Shown one piece after another: positions 1 through 10,797 of a DNA stretch of 64,000 nt (position 1 is the first letter of the stretch; each line of letters starts with the position of its first letter). The position numbers and the translations under genes were made by a program. Under the pieces are notes generated by a model. It was not told where the DNA came from. It saw only the letters and a program-made list of their open reading frames with translations, and did not search any database. Source of the stretch: Mitsuaria sp. GD03876 (GTDB lineage Bacteria > Pseudomonadota > Gammaproteobacteria > Burkholderiales > Burkholderiaceae_C); NCBI RefSeq assembly GCF_029840635.1, contig NZ_JAOCCU010000017.1, positions 62,001 through 126,000 of the forward strand. Direction: 5' to 3'.

Positions 1-366
1 GGTGCCGCCGCTGTGGTCGATGGCGTTGTTCACCAGCTCGGTGAAGCCGTGCTGGATCATCCGCGCGACCGGGCGCGGCAGGGTGAAGTGGGGCGCGAAG
101 TCGCGCTGCCACGCGACGTCCTCCATCAGCCCGTGCAGCGTGTAGCTGCGCGCGACCTGGCGCAGCGCGCCCGGGCCGAAGACCGGCCGGCGCGAGGTGC
201 CGCCGCGGGTCAGCCACTGGGCCTCGACCAGCCGGCGCAGCGCGGCCAGCGTCGCGCGGTGGCTGGCGCCGGTGCGCTCCTCGACGTACGCGGGCAGGTC
301 CAGCGAATGCTCGTTGGCGGCGGCGGTGATCCACAGCGTCAGCTGGTCGATCGCGAGGCGGGTCAT
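1..366 (-). CDS. GHKL-ATPase (histidine-kinase-like) protein, 3' end outside window
   Basis: The 122 visible codons start at an ATG with an AGGAG-type ribosome site just upstream. Residues 1-90 look like a winged-helix module. Residues about 110-121 (LVNNAIDHSGG) match the N-box of the HATPase_c fold, which binds ATP in histidine kinases and anti-sigma factors. An N-terminal winged helix followed directly by a HATPase domain is the layout of STAS-like (DUF4325) ATP-binding proteins rather than of membrane sensor kinases, and no transmembrane segment is seen. The rest of the ATPase domain lies beyond base 1, so any C-terminal STAS-like domain cannot be checked. It is divergent from fba. Confidence 0.6.
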   Translation of the reverse strand, partial: MTRLAIDQLTLWITAAANEHSLDLPAYVEERTGASHRATLAALRRLVEAQWLTRGGTSRRPVFGPGALRQVARSYTLHGLMEDVAWQRDFAPHFTLPRPVARMIQHGFTELVNNAIDHSGGT

Positions 367-683
367 GAGGCTCCTGGAGAACGCGGGCGCGGGACAAGGC
401 ACGGCACTTGCTCCGCCGGGGCGAAGCCTACCGGCCGCCTCCGCCGCCACGCAACCGCGAAGACCCCCGTCCAGGGGGAGCCGCGGTCGGCGGGCCCCCG
501 GCCGGGGCGCCTTTCGCCCGCCGGGCGGGGGCGCTGGTATGGCACCAGTTCAGGGGGAACCCCAGGTTCGTTACAGAGCCGGTCATGTCGGCTGGCTAGA
601 ATCCCGCCCAGTTACGGCGCGGTTACGGCGAGGCAGGGTCGCCGCCCGCGGCACAGGATTTTTCACTTCCTCGGAGAACTCTC
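367..683. other. intergenic region between the divergent GHKL-ATPase and fba genes
   Basis: These 317 bases hold no convincing gene. They contain the divergent control regions of both flanking genes; a TAGAAT box at 597-602 is the only clear promoter-like element towards fba. The centre (about 420-545) is extremely G+C rich with G and C runs and gives only chance open frames. Confidence 0.5.
597..602 (+). promoter_or_regulatory. candidate -10 box for fba
   Basis: TAGAAT lies 81 bases upstream of the fba start. The same TAGAATCCC string occurs upstream of purC (2291-2299), so it looks like a recurring -10 element. A TTACAG sits 20 bases upstream, which is too far for an ideal -35 box, so only the -10 is proposed. 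Confidence 0.4.
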
Positions 684-1748
684 ATGGCACTCGTCTCGAT
701 GCGCCAGCTGCTGGACCACGCGGCCGAAAACGGCTACGGCATTCCGGCGTTCAACGTCAACAACCTGGAGCAGGTGCAGGCCGTGATGGCCGCCGCCGAC
801 GAGGTCGGCGCTCCGGTGATCCTGCAGGCCAGCGCCGGCGCCCGCAAGTACGCCGGCGAACCGTTCATCAAGCACCTGATCCAGGCCGCGGTCGAGGCCT
901 ACCCGCACATCCCGCTGGTGATGCACCAGGACCACGGCACCAGCCCCAAGGTCTGCGAGGGCGCGATCAACCTGGGCTTCGGCTCGGTGATGATGGACGG
1001 CTCGCTGATGGACGACGGCAAGACGCCGGCGAGCTTCGACTACAACGTGGACGTGACCCGCCGCGTCGTCGAGATGGCGCACAAGGTCGGCGTCACCGTC
1101 GAGGGCGAGCTGGGCTGCCTGGGCAACCTGGAGACCGGCGACGCGGGCGAGGAAGACGGCATCGGCGCCGTCGGCAAGCTGGACCACAGCCAGATGCTGA
1201 CCGACCCGGAAGAGGCCGCGGTCTTCGTCAAGGCCACGCAGCTGGACGCGCTGGCCATCGCCATCGGCACCAGCCACGGCGCCTACAAGTTCTCGCGCAA
1301 GCCCACCGGCGACATCCTGGCGATCTCCCGCGTCAAGGAGATCCACAAGCGCATTCCCAACACCCACCTGGTGATGCACGGCTCGTCGAGCGTGCCGCAG
1401 GAACTGCTGGCGATCATCAACCAGTACGGCGGCCAGATGAAGGAGACCTTCGGCGTGCCGGTCGAGGAGATCCAGGAAGCGATCAAGCACGGCGTGCGCA
1501 AGATCAACATCGACACCGACATCCGCCTGGCGATGACCGGCGCGGTGCGCAAGTTCCTGGCCGAGAACCCCGACAAGTTCGACGCCCGCGAGTGGCTCAA
1601 GCCCGCCCGCGAGGCCGCCAAGCTGGTCTGCAAGGCGCGTTACCTGGAGTTCGGCTGCGAAGGCCAGGCATCGAAGATCAAGCCGCGTCCGCTGACCGAG
1701 GTCGCGACCGCCTACGCCCGCGGCGAGCTGGCGCAAGTCGTCCAGTAA
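684..1748 (+). CDS. fba: class II fructose-1,6-bisphosphate aldolase
   Basis: This 354-residue protein is a full-length zinc-dependent class II aldolase of the long (Calvin-cycle/CbbA-like) subtype. It interconverts fructose 1,6-bisphosphate with dihydroxyacetone phosphate and glyceraldehyde 3-phosphate in the cytoplasm. The MHQDHGTS stretch (residues 80-87) carries the catalytic aspartate (D83) and a zinc-binding histidine (H84). GTSHGAYKF (around residue 195) and the KINIDTD segment near residue 273 are the other phosphate- and metal-binding signatures. An upstream GGAGA supports the ATG at 684. A hairpin terminator follows at once, so it is probably transcribed alone. Confidence 0.97.
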   Translation: MALVSMRQLLDHAAENGYGIPAFNVNNLEQVQAVMAAADEVGAPVILQASAGARKYAGEPFIKHLIQAAVEAYPHIPLVMHQDHGTSPKVCEGAINLGFGSVMMDGSLMDDGKTPASFDYNVDVTRRVVEMAHKVGVTVEGELGCLGNLETGDAGEEDGIGAVGKLDHSQMLTDPEEAAVFVKATQLDALAIAIGTSHGAYKFSRKPTGDILAISRVKEIHKRIPNTHLVMHGSSSVPQELLAIINQYGGQMKETFGVPVEEIQEAIKHGVRKINIDTDIRLAMTGAVRKFLAENPDKFDAREWLKPAREAAKLVCKARYLEFGCEGQASKIKPRPLTEVATAYARGELAQVVQ

Positions 1749-1758
1749 GGCGCTTCCC

Positions 1759-1784
1759 GGACCGGCCCCGCGCCGGTCCTTTCA
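1759..1784 (+). terminator. rho-independent terminator of fba
   Basis: A 7-bp perfect stem (GGACCGG with CCGGTCC, bases 1759-1765 and 1773-1779), a 7-base loop and a short T-rich tail begin 10 bases after the fba stop codon. Confidence 0.75.
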
Positions 1785-1817
1785 TTTCCGGCCCGCACAG
1801 GGCCCGTCCGCACGTCG

Positions 1818-2243
1818 ATGGCTCACGTCTTCACCTACGGCACGCTGATGTGGCCGGACATCATGGCCCGCGTCTGCGGCGAGGGGGGCTCGCCCTTCGC
1901 GCCGCCGCTGGCCGCGACGCTGGCCGACCACGCGCGCCATCCGGTGCGCGGCCACGACTATCCCGCGATGATTCCCTCGGCCGGCCACCAGGTCGTCGGC
2001 CGGCTTTACCTGGACGTGCCCGAGGCCGCCTGGGCGCGGCTCGACCGCTTCGAGGGCGCCGACTACGAGCGCCACGAGGTGCTGGTCACGCTGGCCGACG
2101 GCAGCTGGCGCCGGGCCTGGACCTATCTCTTCCGGCCGGCACCGGCCGAGCGGCTCGACGCCGGCGACTGGGACGAGGCCCGCTTCGAGCGCGAGGGCAA
2201 GGCCCGCTTCGTCGCGCGCTACGCCGGTTTCGGCGCGTTGTGA
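1818..2243 (+). CDS. gamma-glutamylcyclotransferase-like (AIG2/GGCT fold) protein
   Basis: The 141-residue protein begins with the hallmark YGTLM motif (residues 7-11) that forms the substrate pocket in the gamma-glutamylcyclotransferase fold. It also has the GRLY-type strand (about residue 60) and an acidic segment around residues 70-80 (RFEGADYERHE) where the family's catalytic glutamate usually lies. Such proteins release 5-oxoproline from gamma-glutamyl amines or peptides; the substrate here cannot be told. It is a small cytoplasmic enzyme between fba and purC, with no sign of operon coupling to either. Confidence 0.8.
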   Translation: MAHVFTYGTLMWPDIMARVCGEGGSPFAPPLAATLADHARHPVRGHDYPAMIPSAGHQVVGRLYLDVPEAAWARLDRFEGADYERHEVLVTLADGSWRRAWTYLFRPAPAERLDAGDWDEARFEREGKARFVARYAGFGAL

Positions 2244-2290
2244 CCCCGAAGGGCGGGTCGCGCGGACGGCGGCGTTTCACCTCGCGCCTC

Positions 2291-2296
2291 TAGAAT
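2291..2296 (+). promoter_or_regulatory. candidate -10 box for purC
   Basis: TAGAAT, 36 bases before the purC start, repeats the TAGAATCCC string seen upstream of fba. No good -35 hexamer is visible at 16-18 bases. Confidence 0.4.
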
Positions 2297-2332
2297 CCCG
2301 GTTTTGCCTCCGGTTCCGTCCGACCGAACGCC

Positions 2333-3229
2333 ATGACCGCCGCCCTGCACACCTCCTCGCTGACTTCCCTTCCCCTGATCGCGCGCGGCAAGGTCCGCGA
2401 GAACTACGCGGTCGGCGAGGACCGCATCCTCATGATCGCGTCGGACCGCATCTCGGCCTTCGACGTCATCATGGGCGAGCCCATCCCCGGCAAGGGCGCG
2501 CTGCTGACGAAGATGGCGCTGTTCTGGTTCGACAAGCTGCAGGGCATCGTCCCCAACCACCTGACCGGCGAGGACCCGTTGTCCGTCGTCACCGACGCCG
2601 AGAAGGACCAGGTCCGCGACCGCGCGATGCTGGTCAAGCGCCTGAAGCCGCTGCCGATCGAGGCGGTGGTGCGCGGTTACCTGGCCGGCAGCGGCTGGTC
2701 CGAGTACAAGGCCGGCGGCAAGGTCTGCGGCGTCGAGCTGCCCGCGGGACTGCAGAACGCCAGCAAGCTGCCGCAGCCGATCTTCACGCCGGCGACCAAG
2801 GCGGAGATGGGCGACCACGACGAGAACATCGACTTCGAGCGCTGCGCCCAGATCATCGGCCGCGAGATGGCCGAGCGCGTGCGCGACATCGCGATCCAGC
2901 TCTACCAGCGCGCCGCGGACATCGCGCTGGCCAAGGGCATCATCATCGCGGACACCAAGTTCGAGTTCGGCCTGGACGCCGACGGCACGCTGACGCTGAT
3001 GGACGAGGTGCTGACGCCCGATTCCTCGCGCTACTGGCCGGCGGAGAGCTACGCGGTCGGCAGCAATCCGCCGAGCTACGACAAGCAGTTCCTGCGCGAC
3101 TGGCTGGAGCAGGCCACCGTCGACGGCCAGCCCTGGGGCAAGGTCGCGCCGCCGCCGGCGCTGCCCGCGGACGTGATCGCCAACACGGCCGCGAAGTACC
3201 AGGAAGCGCTGGACCGGCTGACCCGCTGA
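2333..3229 (+). CDS. purC: phosphoribosylaminoimidazole-succinocarboxamide synthase (SAICAR synthetase)
   Basis: PurC ligates aspartate to CAIR using ATP in de novo purine synthesis. The 298 residues are the length of the longer SAICAR synthetase subtype common in proteobacteria and fungi. Family features are RGKVRENY (about residues 18-25, ATP loop), [10 protein letters not shown] (about 39-48), [11 protein letters not shown] (about 112-122) and the C-terminal [12 protein letters not shown]. purE and purK lie 34 kb away, so the pur genes are dispersed. A TPR gene follows 7 bases later and may be co-transcribed. Confidence 0.97.
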   Translation: MTAALHTSSLTSLPLIARGKVRENYAVGEDRILMIASDRISAFDVIMGEPIPGKGALLTKMALFWFDKLQGIVPNHLTGEDPLSVVTDAEKDQVRDRAMLVKRLKPLPIEAVVRGYLAGSGWSEYKAGGKVCGVELPAGLQNASKLPQPIFTPATKAEMGDHDENIDFERCAQIIGREMAERVRDIAIQLYQRAADIALAKGIIIADTKFEFGLDADGTLTLMDEVLTPDSSRYWPAESYAVGSNPPSYDKQFLRDWLEQATVDGQPWGKVAPPPALPADVIANTAAKYQEALDRLTR

Positions 3230-3236
3230 GACCGGC

Positions 3237-4373
3237 ATGCAAGACGCCTCGCCCGACGCGACCCCGTCGCAAGTGATCAAGTCCCGGCTGCTCAAGCAGC
3301 TGGAGAAGGACATCGCCGCGGCGGCGTCGCCGATGTCCTCGGCGGCCGCGCGGGCCAAGCGCGCGATGCTGCTGGCCCGGCACGGCGCGGTCGGCGAGGC
3401 GCGCGAGGCGCTGACGGCGCTGCACCAGCTGTCGTTCCAGCATCCGCATCCGGAGATCGGCGCCTGGCTGCACATGGCCGAAGGGCTGATGAGCTACTAC
3501 AACGGCTTCGTCGCGCAGCAGGCCTGGGACCGCATCCAGCGCGCCCACGCGATCGCGACGACCTCGCCGGCGCTGGTCGAGGTGCGGGTGCTGGCCTCGG
3601 CCTGGCTGGCGCAGCTGGCCTTCATCCGGCACGACCCGGCGGCGCTGGTGGAGCATGCGAAGCGCTGCCTCGACGAGGCGCTGCCGGTGCACAACGTGGC
3701 GCTGGCGCGCGTGGCGATGGCGATGGGCGTGGGCTGGCACTACGCCGGCGACATCGAGTCCGCGCAGCGCTGGTACATCCGCGCCCGCCGTCACGCGGCG
3801 GTGGAGGGCGACGACGCGTCGCTGTCGGCGCTGATGTTCAACATGGCCGGCATGCGCGCGTCGCAGCTGCGCCGCGAGAGCCTGTCGGGCCACACCGCGC
3901 GCGGGCCGGAGCTGCTGCTGACGGTCGACTCGATGCACCACTTCGACGAGGCGGTCGGCGCGCAGATGATGGCCGACCTGACGCCGGTGCTGCGCGCGCA
4001 GGTGCTGACGATGCAGGGCGAGTTCGACGAGGCGCGCCGCCTCTACGAGGAACACCTGCCGCAGGCGATGTCGCTGGGGCTGGAGCGGCTGGGCAGCAGC
4101 CTGCTGTCCGACCTGGCCTGGTGCCGGGCCAACCTGGGCCAGGGCGAGCATGCGCTGCACCAGGCGCGCGAGGCCGAGATCGAGCTCGATCCCGATTGCG
4201 AGCTCGACGACCGGGCGATCACCCACAGCCGCCTGGCGCAGACCTTCCGGCAACTGGGCGAGACCGCGGACGCCGATCGCCACCAGGCGCTGGCGGACGA
4301 GGCCTGGCGGCAGTTCGCCGAGCAGCAGCTGCAGTGGCGGGGCGTGCTGGCCGGCAGCGGCGTGGCGCCCTGA
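3237..4373 (+). CDS. tetratricopeptide-like helical repeat protein, function unknown
   Basis: This 378-residue soluble protein starts 7 bases after purC. It is almost entirely alpha-helical, with successive helix pairs of TPR character (A and G at small-residue positions, for example WHYAGDIESAQRWYIRARR around residue 164 and LTMQGEFDEARRLYEEHL around 258). There is no signal peptide, membrane segment or catalytic motif. TPR arrays bind other proteins, so an adaptor or regulatory role is likely but the partner is unknown. The close spacing to purC suggests shared transcription, not necessarily shared function. Confidence 0.6.
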   Translation: MQDASPDATPSQVIKSRLLKQLEKDIAAAASPMSSAAARAKRAMLLARHGAVGEAREALTALHQLSFQHPHPEIGAWLHMAEGLMSYYNGFVAQQAWDRIQRAHAIATTSPALVEVRVLASAWLAQLAFIRHDPAALVEHAKRCLDEALPVHNVALARVAMAMGVGWHYAGDIESAQRWYIRARRHAAVEGDDASLSALMFNMAGMRASQLRRESLSGHTARGPELLLTVDSMHHFDEAVGAQMMADLTPVLRAQVLTMQGEFDEARRLYEEHLPQAMSLGLERLGSSLLSDLAWCRANLGQGEHALHQAREAEIELDPDCELDDRAITHSRLAQTFRQLGETADADRHQALADEAWRQFAEQQLQWRGVLAGSGVAP

Positions 4374-4537
4374 GCGGGGCGTCGTCGGGCCGCCGGGGCG
4401 ATCGCCGCACGGCATGACCGACTTCATCCGGTGAAAACCAGCAGACGGTGCCGGCATCCGGACTGCTAAGGTGCCGGGCTTGCGCGCGGGACGCCCGTTC
4501 CGGCGCGAGAAGAAGCACCTTCAGGGAGAGTTCCGTC

Positions 4538-4795
4538 ATGCATCGTTCCCCATTGATCGCGCTGGTGGCTGCCGCCGCGACGCTGATCCTGTCGGCCTGC
4601 GCCGCGCCCGAGACCAAGCCCGAGGACGGCAAGAAGACCGCCGAGGCCCGCCAGTGCGTCCAGACGCTGGGCACCAACCTGTGCCGCCGCACCGACCAGG
4701 GCGCGCTCGCCCCGGTGAACGCCGTGTCCGGCGACGCGCTGCGCCTGCAGGGCGGCGAACTGGTCCGGCCGACCAACGGCACGACCGGCAACTGA
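4538..4795 (+). CDS. small secreted lipoprotein, unknown function
   Basis: The 85-residue product has a lipoprotein signal: a short basic start (MHRS), a hydrophobic stretch and the lipobox LSAC, so the cysteine at about residue 21 would be acylated. The mature part is short and polar, with two more cysteines (RQCVQTLGTNLCRR) that could form a disulfide. The start is set by CAGGGAGAG 8-17 bases upstream; an in-frame ATG 90 bases earlier would add a non-signal-like arginine-rich stretch and was rejected. A terminator follows, so it is probably a single-gene unit. Confidence 0.65.
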   Translation: MHRSPLIALVAAAATLILSACAAPETKPEDGKKTAEARQCVQTLGTNLCRRTDQGALAPVNAVSGDALRLQGGELVRPTNGTTGN

Positions 4796-4837
4796 GCCCA
4801 CCCGCATCCGGGCCCCACGCGCGGGCCCGCGCCAGAA

Positions 4838-4863
4838 GAGCCGCTCTCCGGAGCGGCTTTTTC
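4838..4863 (+). terminator. rho-independent terminator of the small lipoprotein gene
   Basis: GCCGCTC (4840-4846) pairs perfectly with GAGCGGC (4851-4857) around a TCCG loop, followed by five T residues. Confidence 0.85.
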
Positions 4864-4942
4864 ATTGGCGCCGCGCTTCGAGGCCCGGGACGGCCTCCGC
4901 GTTCCTGGCGTCGACGCGATGCGACGCCGACGCACCGCAGGC

Positions 4943-5992
4943 CTATCGGCACTGCTTGGCGATGAAGCGCCAGATCATCGTGCTGGCGTCCGGTCCCTGC
5001 GGATCGCTGAACGGCTGCTTCGCGGCGCCGCCGCTCCAGGCGTGGCCGAGGCCCTCGATCGCGACGAGCGTCGCGGCGATCGCGCGGCCGCGCTTGAACT
5101 CGACCACCTCCATCGGCCATCGCCGCCCGCGCTGCACGGTGCGAGCGCGCCGCGTCGTCGCGCCGGCCGCGAGCGACCACTGCCGCACCGCCTCCGCCGC
5201 GTTCGACGCCGCGACGATGCGGTCCTCCGTCCCCTGGACGACGAGCAGCGGCGGCCAGGCGGCGCCGTCGGCCGGCGGCGCGAGCTCGGGGCTCGCCGCC
5301 TTGCCGCGCATCGCGCGCAGCGCCGTCGTCGCGGAGCTCGCCAGCCCCGGTGGCACGCCGGAATGCATCGCCACGGCGCGGAAACGCGTGGGGTGGCTCG
5401 TCGCCAGCAGCGCGGCCATGCCCGCGCCGGCGGAGAGCCCCGCGATGCCGACGCGCTCGCGATCGGCGGGATAGAGCAGGCAGACCTGGTCGATCGCCGC
5501 CAGGATCAACGCGGCCTCGCCCTGGGCGCGGCCGGTCTCGGTGTCGAACCAGTTCCAGCAGCGCTGCGGATTGGCCAGCCGGCTCTGCTCCGGATAGAGC
5601 ACCAGGAAGCCCTCGCGCGCGGCGAGCCGGTTCATCCGCGTGCTGCGCGCGAAGCCGGCGGCGTCCTGGCCGCAGCCGTGCAGCATCACCAGCAGCGGCG
5701 CGCGCTCACCCGCCGGCAGCCCGGCGGGCCGGAAGAGCCGATAACGCCGCATCCCGGTGCGCCCGGTCGCCACGCCGGCGATCCAGTCGCCCAGGCCGGG
5801 CGACGGATGCGGCGGTGTCTTCTGCAGGCCGGGCACCGCGTCGTGCACCCCGGCCTGCCTGGCGGCCTTCGTGGCGGCCGTGGTGGCGGCTTTCGTGGCG
5901 TCGCGCGTCGCGCGCAAGACCTGGCCCGTGACGGCGCGCAGGCCTTGCTGCCAGGCCTTGCGCAGGGCGGCGGAGGAGGAGCGTTTGGGCAT
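4943..5992 (-). CDS. PHB-depolymerase-family esterase (alpha/beta hydrolase)
   Basis: The protein (349 residues from the chosen start) is an alpha/beta hydrolase of the extracellular type 1 polyhydroxyalkanoate depolymerase/feruloyl-esterase group. Visible are the oxyanion-side LVMLHGCGQ, the YPEQS segment with NPQRCWNWF, the nucleophile elbow GLSAGAG, an aspartate in VQGTEDRIV and the terminal catalytic histidine in GLGHAWSGG. The N-terminal 50 residues are rich in Ala, Lys and Thr without a clear signal peptide, so an intracellular or non-classically located enzyme is possible. MPKRSS was taken as the start because the 20 residues upstream look like untranslated leader. True polymer cleavage is unproven; short esters are an alternative. 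Confidence 0.75.
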   Translation of the reverse strand: MPKRSSSAALRKAWQQGLRAVTGQVLRATRDATKAATTAATKAARQAGVHDAVPGLQKTPPHPSPGLGDWIAGVATGRTGMRRYRLFRPAGLPAGERAPLLVMLHGCGQDAAGFARSTRMNRLAAREGFLVLYPEQSRLANPQRCWNWFDTETGRAQGEAALILAAIDQVCLLYPADRERVGIAGLSAGAGMAALLATSHPTRFRAVAMHSGVPPGLASSATTALRAMRGKAASPELAPPADGAAWPPLLVVQGTEDRIVAASNAAEAVRQWSLAAGATTRRARTVQRGRRWPMEVVEFKRGRAIAATLVAIEGLGHAWSGGAAKQPFSDPQGPDASTMIWRFIAKQCR

Positions 5993-6095
5993 CGAGGTTC
6001 GAGGCGGAACGGCGCCGCCATTCTGCGGCCCGGGCGTGACCCGCCCATGCAAAGACCGGCGATGTCACCGGGGCTTCGCCGAGATTCCCCCACGG

Positions 6096-6151
6096 CCCGA
6101 TCGCCCGATGACCCGATCGCCTCATGGCCGCATGACCCGATGCCCCGATGG
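6096..6151. repeat. short tandem repeat, period 8 bp, 7 copies
   Basis: Seven consecutive octamers of consensus CCCGATGN (two copies start CCTCAT or CCGCAT) fill the gap between the divergent esterase and ferritin-like genes, within about 50 bases of the latter's start. It carries no open reading frame of its own. Confidence 0.8.
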
Positions 6152-6200
6152 CATCGAGGTCCGTGCCCGGCCACGCACACGGATTGCCGGCCCTTGAGGC

Positions 6201-7040
6201 ATGATCGCGCCCATGTCTTCGACGAGCTGGTCCCTGGACGACCTGGCGCTGTCCCGCATCGAGATCGAGCGCGTGCGCGCTCATGACGCGCTGTTCCTGA
6301 ACGTGTGCAGCGCGTCCTTCATCGAAAGCGGCAGCGATACCTACACCCGCAACCTGATCGAGCATTTCGACGACGACCCCGAGGTCGCCGCCTGGTTGCG
6401 CGACCACTGGGAGCCCGAGGAGCTGCAGCACGGCGCGGCGCTGAAGGCCTACGTGCAGCGGGTCTGGCCCGGCTTCGACTGGGAGAGCGCCTACGCCGGC
6501 TTCTTCGAGGAGTACGCGCGGCTGTGCACGATGGACCAGCTCGAGCCCACGCGCGGGCAGGAGATGGTGGCGCGCTGCATCGTCGAGATGGGCACCACGA
6601 CCTACTACCAGGCGCTGCACCAGGCCTGCGACGAGCCGGTGCTGCGCGACCTGTTCTGGCGCATCCGCTGCGACGAGGTGCGGCATTACAAGAACTTCTA
6701 TTCGTTCTTCCGCAAGTACCGCGAGATCGAGGGCCTGCATCGCGGCCAGGTGATCGCGGCGCTGGTGCGCCGCGCGCTGGAACTGCGCCGCGAGGACGCG
6801 ACGATCGCGCTGCGCCACGCGGTGAAGGCGCGCCTGAGCAGCGGCGCCCTCGACGGCGGCCCCGCGCCGATCGAGAACGCCGAGGCGCTGACGGCGCAGG
6901 CGATCAAGCTGGTCAGCGCCAACCTGCCGATGGACCTGGCGGTGCGGATGATGCTCAAGCCGCTGATGCTGCGCCCCGGCGTGCAGCGCGTGATGGAGCG
7001 GCCGCTCGCGGCGCTCGGCCGCGTGGTGCTGCTCAACTGA
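6201..7040 (+). CDS. ferritin-like diiron protein (acyl-ACP-desaturase-like fold)
   Basis: The 279-residue protein has a four-helix diiron signature: E42 in SFIES, E74-x-x-H77 in EELQH, E129 in VEMG and E159-x-x-H162 in DEVRH. The six ligands are spaced like those of ferritin-like hydroxylases and desaturases. The C-terminal about 80 residues are helical and unrelated to catalysis. There is no signal peptide. A diiron oxidase or hydroxylase is likely, but the substrate is not indicated by the context. Translation could also begin at ATG 6213; neither start has ideal ribosome-site spacing. Confidence 0.7.
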   Translation: MIAPMSSTSWSLDDLALSRIEIERVRAHDALFLNVCSASFIESGSDTYTRNLIEHFDDDPEVAAWLRDHWEPEELQHGAALKAYVQRVWPGFDWESAYAGFFEEYARLCTMDQLEPTRGQEMVARCIVEMGTTTYYQALHQACDEPVLRDLFWRIRCDEVRHYKNFYSFFRKYREIEGLHRGQVIAALVRRALELRREDATIALRHAVKARLSSGALDGGPAPIENAEALTAQAIKLVSANLPMDLAVRMMLKPLMLRPGVQRVMERPLAALGRVVLLN

Positions 7041-7051
7041 ACGACGGCCTC

Positions 7052-7128
7052 ACGCCGAACTCACGTCGGCACCATGCCGACACCACGCCGACACCACATC
7101 GACGCCACGTCGACACCACCTTGACGGT
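7052..7128. repeat. short tandem repeat, period 11 bp, about 7 copies
   Basis: Consecutive 11-mers of consensus ACGCCGACACC run from 12 bases after the ferritin-like stop towards the convergent LysR gene. Examples are ATGCCGACACC, ACGCCGACACC and ACGTCGACACC at 74-84, 85-95 and 107-117 of the 7000s; the first and last copies are more diverged. The period equals about one helical turn. Confidence 0.75.
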
Positions 7129-7165
7129 GCGTCGGCGGGGCCGCGCCGATGCCGCCTCGGCCGGG

Positions 7166-8062
7166 TCACCGGCGCAGGTGCTCGACCGCGAGGTCGATGA
7201 ACGCGCGCACCTTGCGCGACGCGAGCAGCCCCTGGTGCTGCAGCGCCTGCACCGGCACCGCCGGCGGCGCGTGCTTCGCGAGCACCTCCACCAGCGTGCC
7301 GTCGGCGATCTGGGCCTCGACCATGTACGACAGCACGCGGGTCAGCCCCAGCCCCTCGGACGCCGCGAGGATCGCGTGATCGTTGTTGTTGGTCGCCAGG
7401 CGCGGCCTCACCGGCACCGCGACCGTCGCCGCCTCCGCGCCGGGACCCGCGCGGAACTTCCAGTCGTGGCCCGGCTCCACGCCGAGCGCCGCGACCAGCG
7501 CGTGCCGCGCCAGGTCCTCGGGCCGTTTCGGCGTGCCATGGCGCTTCAGGTACCCGGGTGACGCGCAGACGATGCGGCGCACCGTGGCCAGCGGTGTCGC
7601 GTGGAAGGAGGCATCGGGCAGCGCCCCGATGCGGATCGCCACGTCCACGTCGTCGTTGAGCAGGTTGACGTTGCGGTCCAGCAGCCGGCATTCGACCTCC
7701 GCCTCCGGATAGCGCCGCAGGTAGTCGAGCACCACCGTGTTGAGCTTGAGCCGCCCGTACATCACCGACGCGCTGACCACCAGCCGGCCCTTGACCGCGC
7801 CGTGCGATCCGCTGGCCGCCTGCTCGATGTCCTGCAGCTCGCCGAGCAGCCGGCGGCAGTCCTGCGCGTAGCGCTCGCCGACCTCGGTGACCTTCACCAC
7901 GCGGGTCGTGCGCACCAGCAGCCGCACCTTCATCGCGGCCTCGAGCTCGCTGACCGCGCGCGTCACCACCGGCGCGGAGACGCCGAGCCGGCGCGCCGCC
8001 GCGGAGAAGCCGCCCTCCTGGACGACGGCCACGAAGATCGCCATCGCATCGAGCTTGTCCAT
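7166..8062 (-). CDS. LysR-family transcriptional regulator
   Basis: A 298-residue LysR protein. Residues 1-60 form the helix-turn-helix (FSAAARRLGVSAPVVTRAVS, about 20-39) and the remainder is the two-lobed effector-binding domain. It is most like the subgroup that begins MDKLDAM with a VKVTEVGERY linker. It is transcribed divergently from the AhpD-like gene at 8169, the usual target arrangement. A dyad at 8065-8082 adjoining its start codon could be its autoregulatory site. Confidence 0.92.
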   Translation of the reverse strand: MDKLDAMAIFVAVVQEGGFSAAARRLGVSAPVVTRAVSELEAAMKVRLLVRTTRVVKVTEVGERYAQDCRRLLGELQDIEQAASGSHGAVKGRLVVSASVMYGRLKLNTVVLDYLRRYPEAEVECRLLDRNVNLLNDDVDVAIRIGALPDASFHATPLATVRRIVCASPGYLKRHGTPKRPEDLARHALVAALGVEPGHDWKFRAGPGAEAATVAVPVRPRLATNNNDHAILAASEGLGLTRVLSYMVEAQIADGTLVEVLAKHAPPAVPVQALQHQGLLASRKVRAFIDLAVEHLRR

Positions 8063-8064
8063 AT

Positions 8065-8082
8065 CTTTCCCGTTTCCGAAAG
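8065..8082. promoter_or_regulatory. candidate LysR-type operator
   Basis: CTTTC-N8-GAAAG is an imperfectly spaced palindrome containing a T-N11-A core, the usual LysR footprint. It lies 2 bases before the LysR start codon and 87 bases before the divergent AhpD-like gene. Assignment rests only on symmetry and position. Confidence 0.4.
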
Positions 8083-8168
8083 AGTCATTTCCCAGGCGCG
8101 CCGATTCTCTCCGCGGCCCGTCGCGCCCACCATTCGCTCACCCCAACCGCTTCCCCAAGGAGCCCGTC

Positions 8169-8720
8169 ATGAGCCGCATCCACGTCGTCGAACCCGCCAC
8201 CGCCTCGCCCGAGCAGAAGGTCCTGCTGGACGCGATCCAGGCGCAGCTGGGCATGGTCCCGAACTTCCTGAAGGTCTTCGCCAACTCGACGACGGCGCTG
8301 CAGGCCTTCCTCGGCCTGTACGGCGTCGCGGGCGGCGGCAGCCTCGACCCGCTGGACCGCGAGCGCATCGCGCTGGCGCTGGCGCAGCAGAACGGCTGCC
8401 AGTACTGCGTCTCGGCGCACACGGCGATCGGCCGCAAGACCGGGCTGTCCGCCGACGAGATCGCCGCGGCCCGCGCCGGCACCAGCGACGACGACACTTC
8501 GGCCGCGATCCTGAAGTTCGCGCGCAGCCTGATGGAGAAGCGGGGCGAGGTCAGCGCGCTGGAGCTGACCGAGGTCCGCGCCGCCGGCGTGGACGAGGCG
8601 CAGATCGTCGAGATCATCACGCACGTCGGCATGAACTTCCTGACCAACATCCTGGGCAAGGCCAGCCTGGTCGAGATCGACTTCCCGAGCGTCAAGCTCG
8701 AGTTGCCGACGACGGCGTGA
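8169..8720 (+). CDS. AhpD-like carboxymuconolactone decarboxylase family protein
   Basis: The 183-residue protein carries the AhpD redox motif C77-x-x-C80-x-x-x-H84 (CQYCVSAH). In AhpD this reduces disulfides such as that of a peroxiredoxin partner; related members act as alkylhydroperoxidases. The fold (carboxymuconolactone decarboxylase) is helical and oligomeric. The start is supported by CAAGGAG upstream. Its position between a divergent LysR regulator and a flavin/iron-sulfur reductase fusion suggests a shared redox role, which is inference. Confidence 0.85.
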   Translation: MSRIHVVEPATASPEQKVLLDAIQAQLGMVPNFLKVFANSTTALQAFLGLYGVAGGGSLDPLDRERIALALAQQNGCQYCVSAHTAIGRKTGLSADEIAAARAGTSDDDTSAAILKFARSLMEKRGEVSALELTEVRAAGVDEAQIVEIITHVGMNFLTNILGKASLVEIDFPSVKLELPTTA

Positions 8721-8766
8721 GCCGAGCCCGCGGCCACCGCCGCGGGCCTTCGGTTTCCGCCGTCGT

Positions 8767-8826
8767 CGCACGTCATCGAGCACGCCATCGCGCACGTCAT
8801 CGCGCACGTGATCGCGCACGTGATCG
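8767..8826. repeat. short tandem repeat, period 12 bp, 5 copies
   Basis: Five consecutive copies of CGCACGTCATCG (variants AGCACGCCATCG and CGCACGTGATCG) end 45 bases before the fusion gene at 8872. Any promoter of that gene would lie in or beside this array. Confidence 0.85.
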
Positions 8827-8871
8827 TCATCGCGGTCGACACCGATCCGCCACCGCCACCGGGAGTCCGCC

Positions 8872-10689
<1,818 letters not shown>

Positions 10690-10797
10690 GCGCCGCGGGG
10701 GACGCGGCCTCGAATCGCACACACCGGGCGCCGCCCGATGGACAAGCGGGGGGCATCGCGCGGAGGATCGCCGTCGCGTGAACCGAGGAGCCTCCGA

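Noticed and set aside
663-1736. Long open frame antisense to fba
   Set aside because: The plus-strand frame encodes a complete class II aldolase with all motifs. The antisense product is low-complexity and the frame is open because of high third-position G+C.
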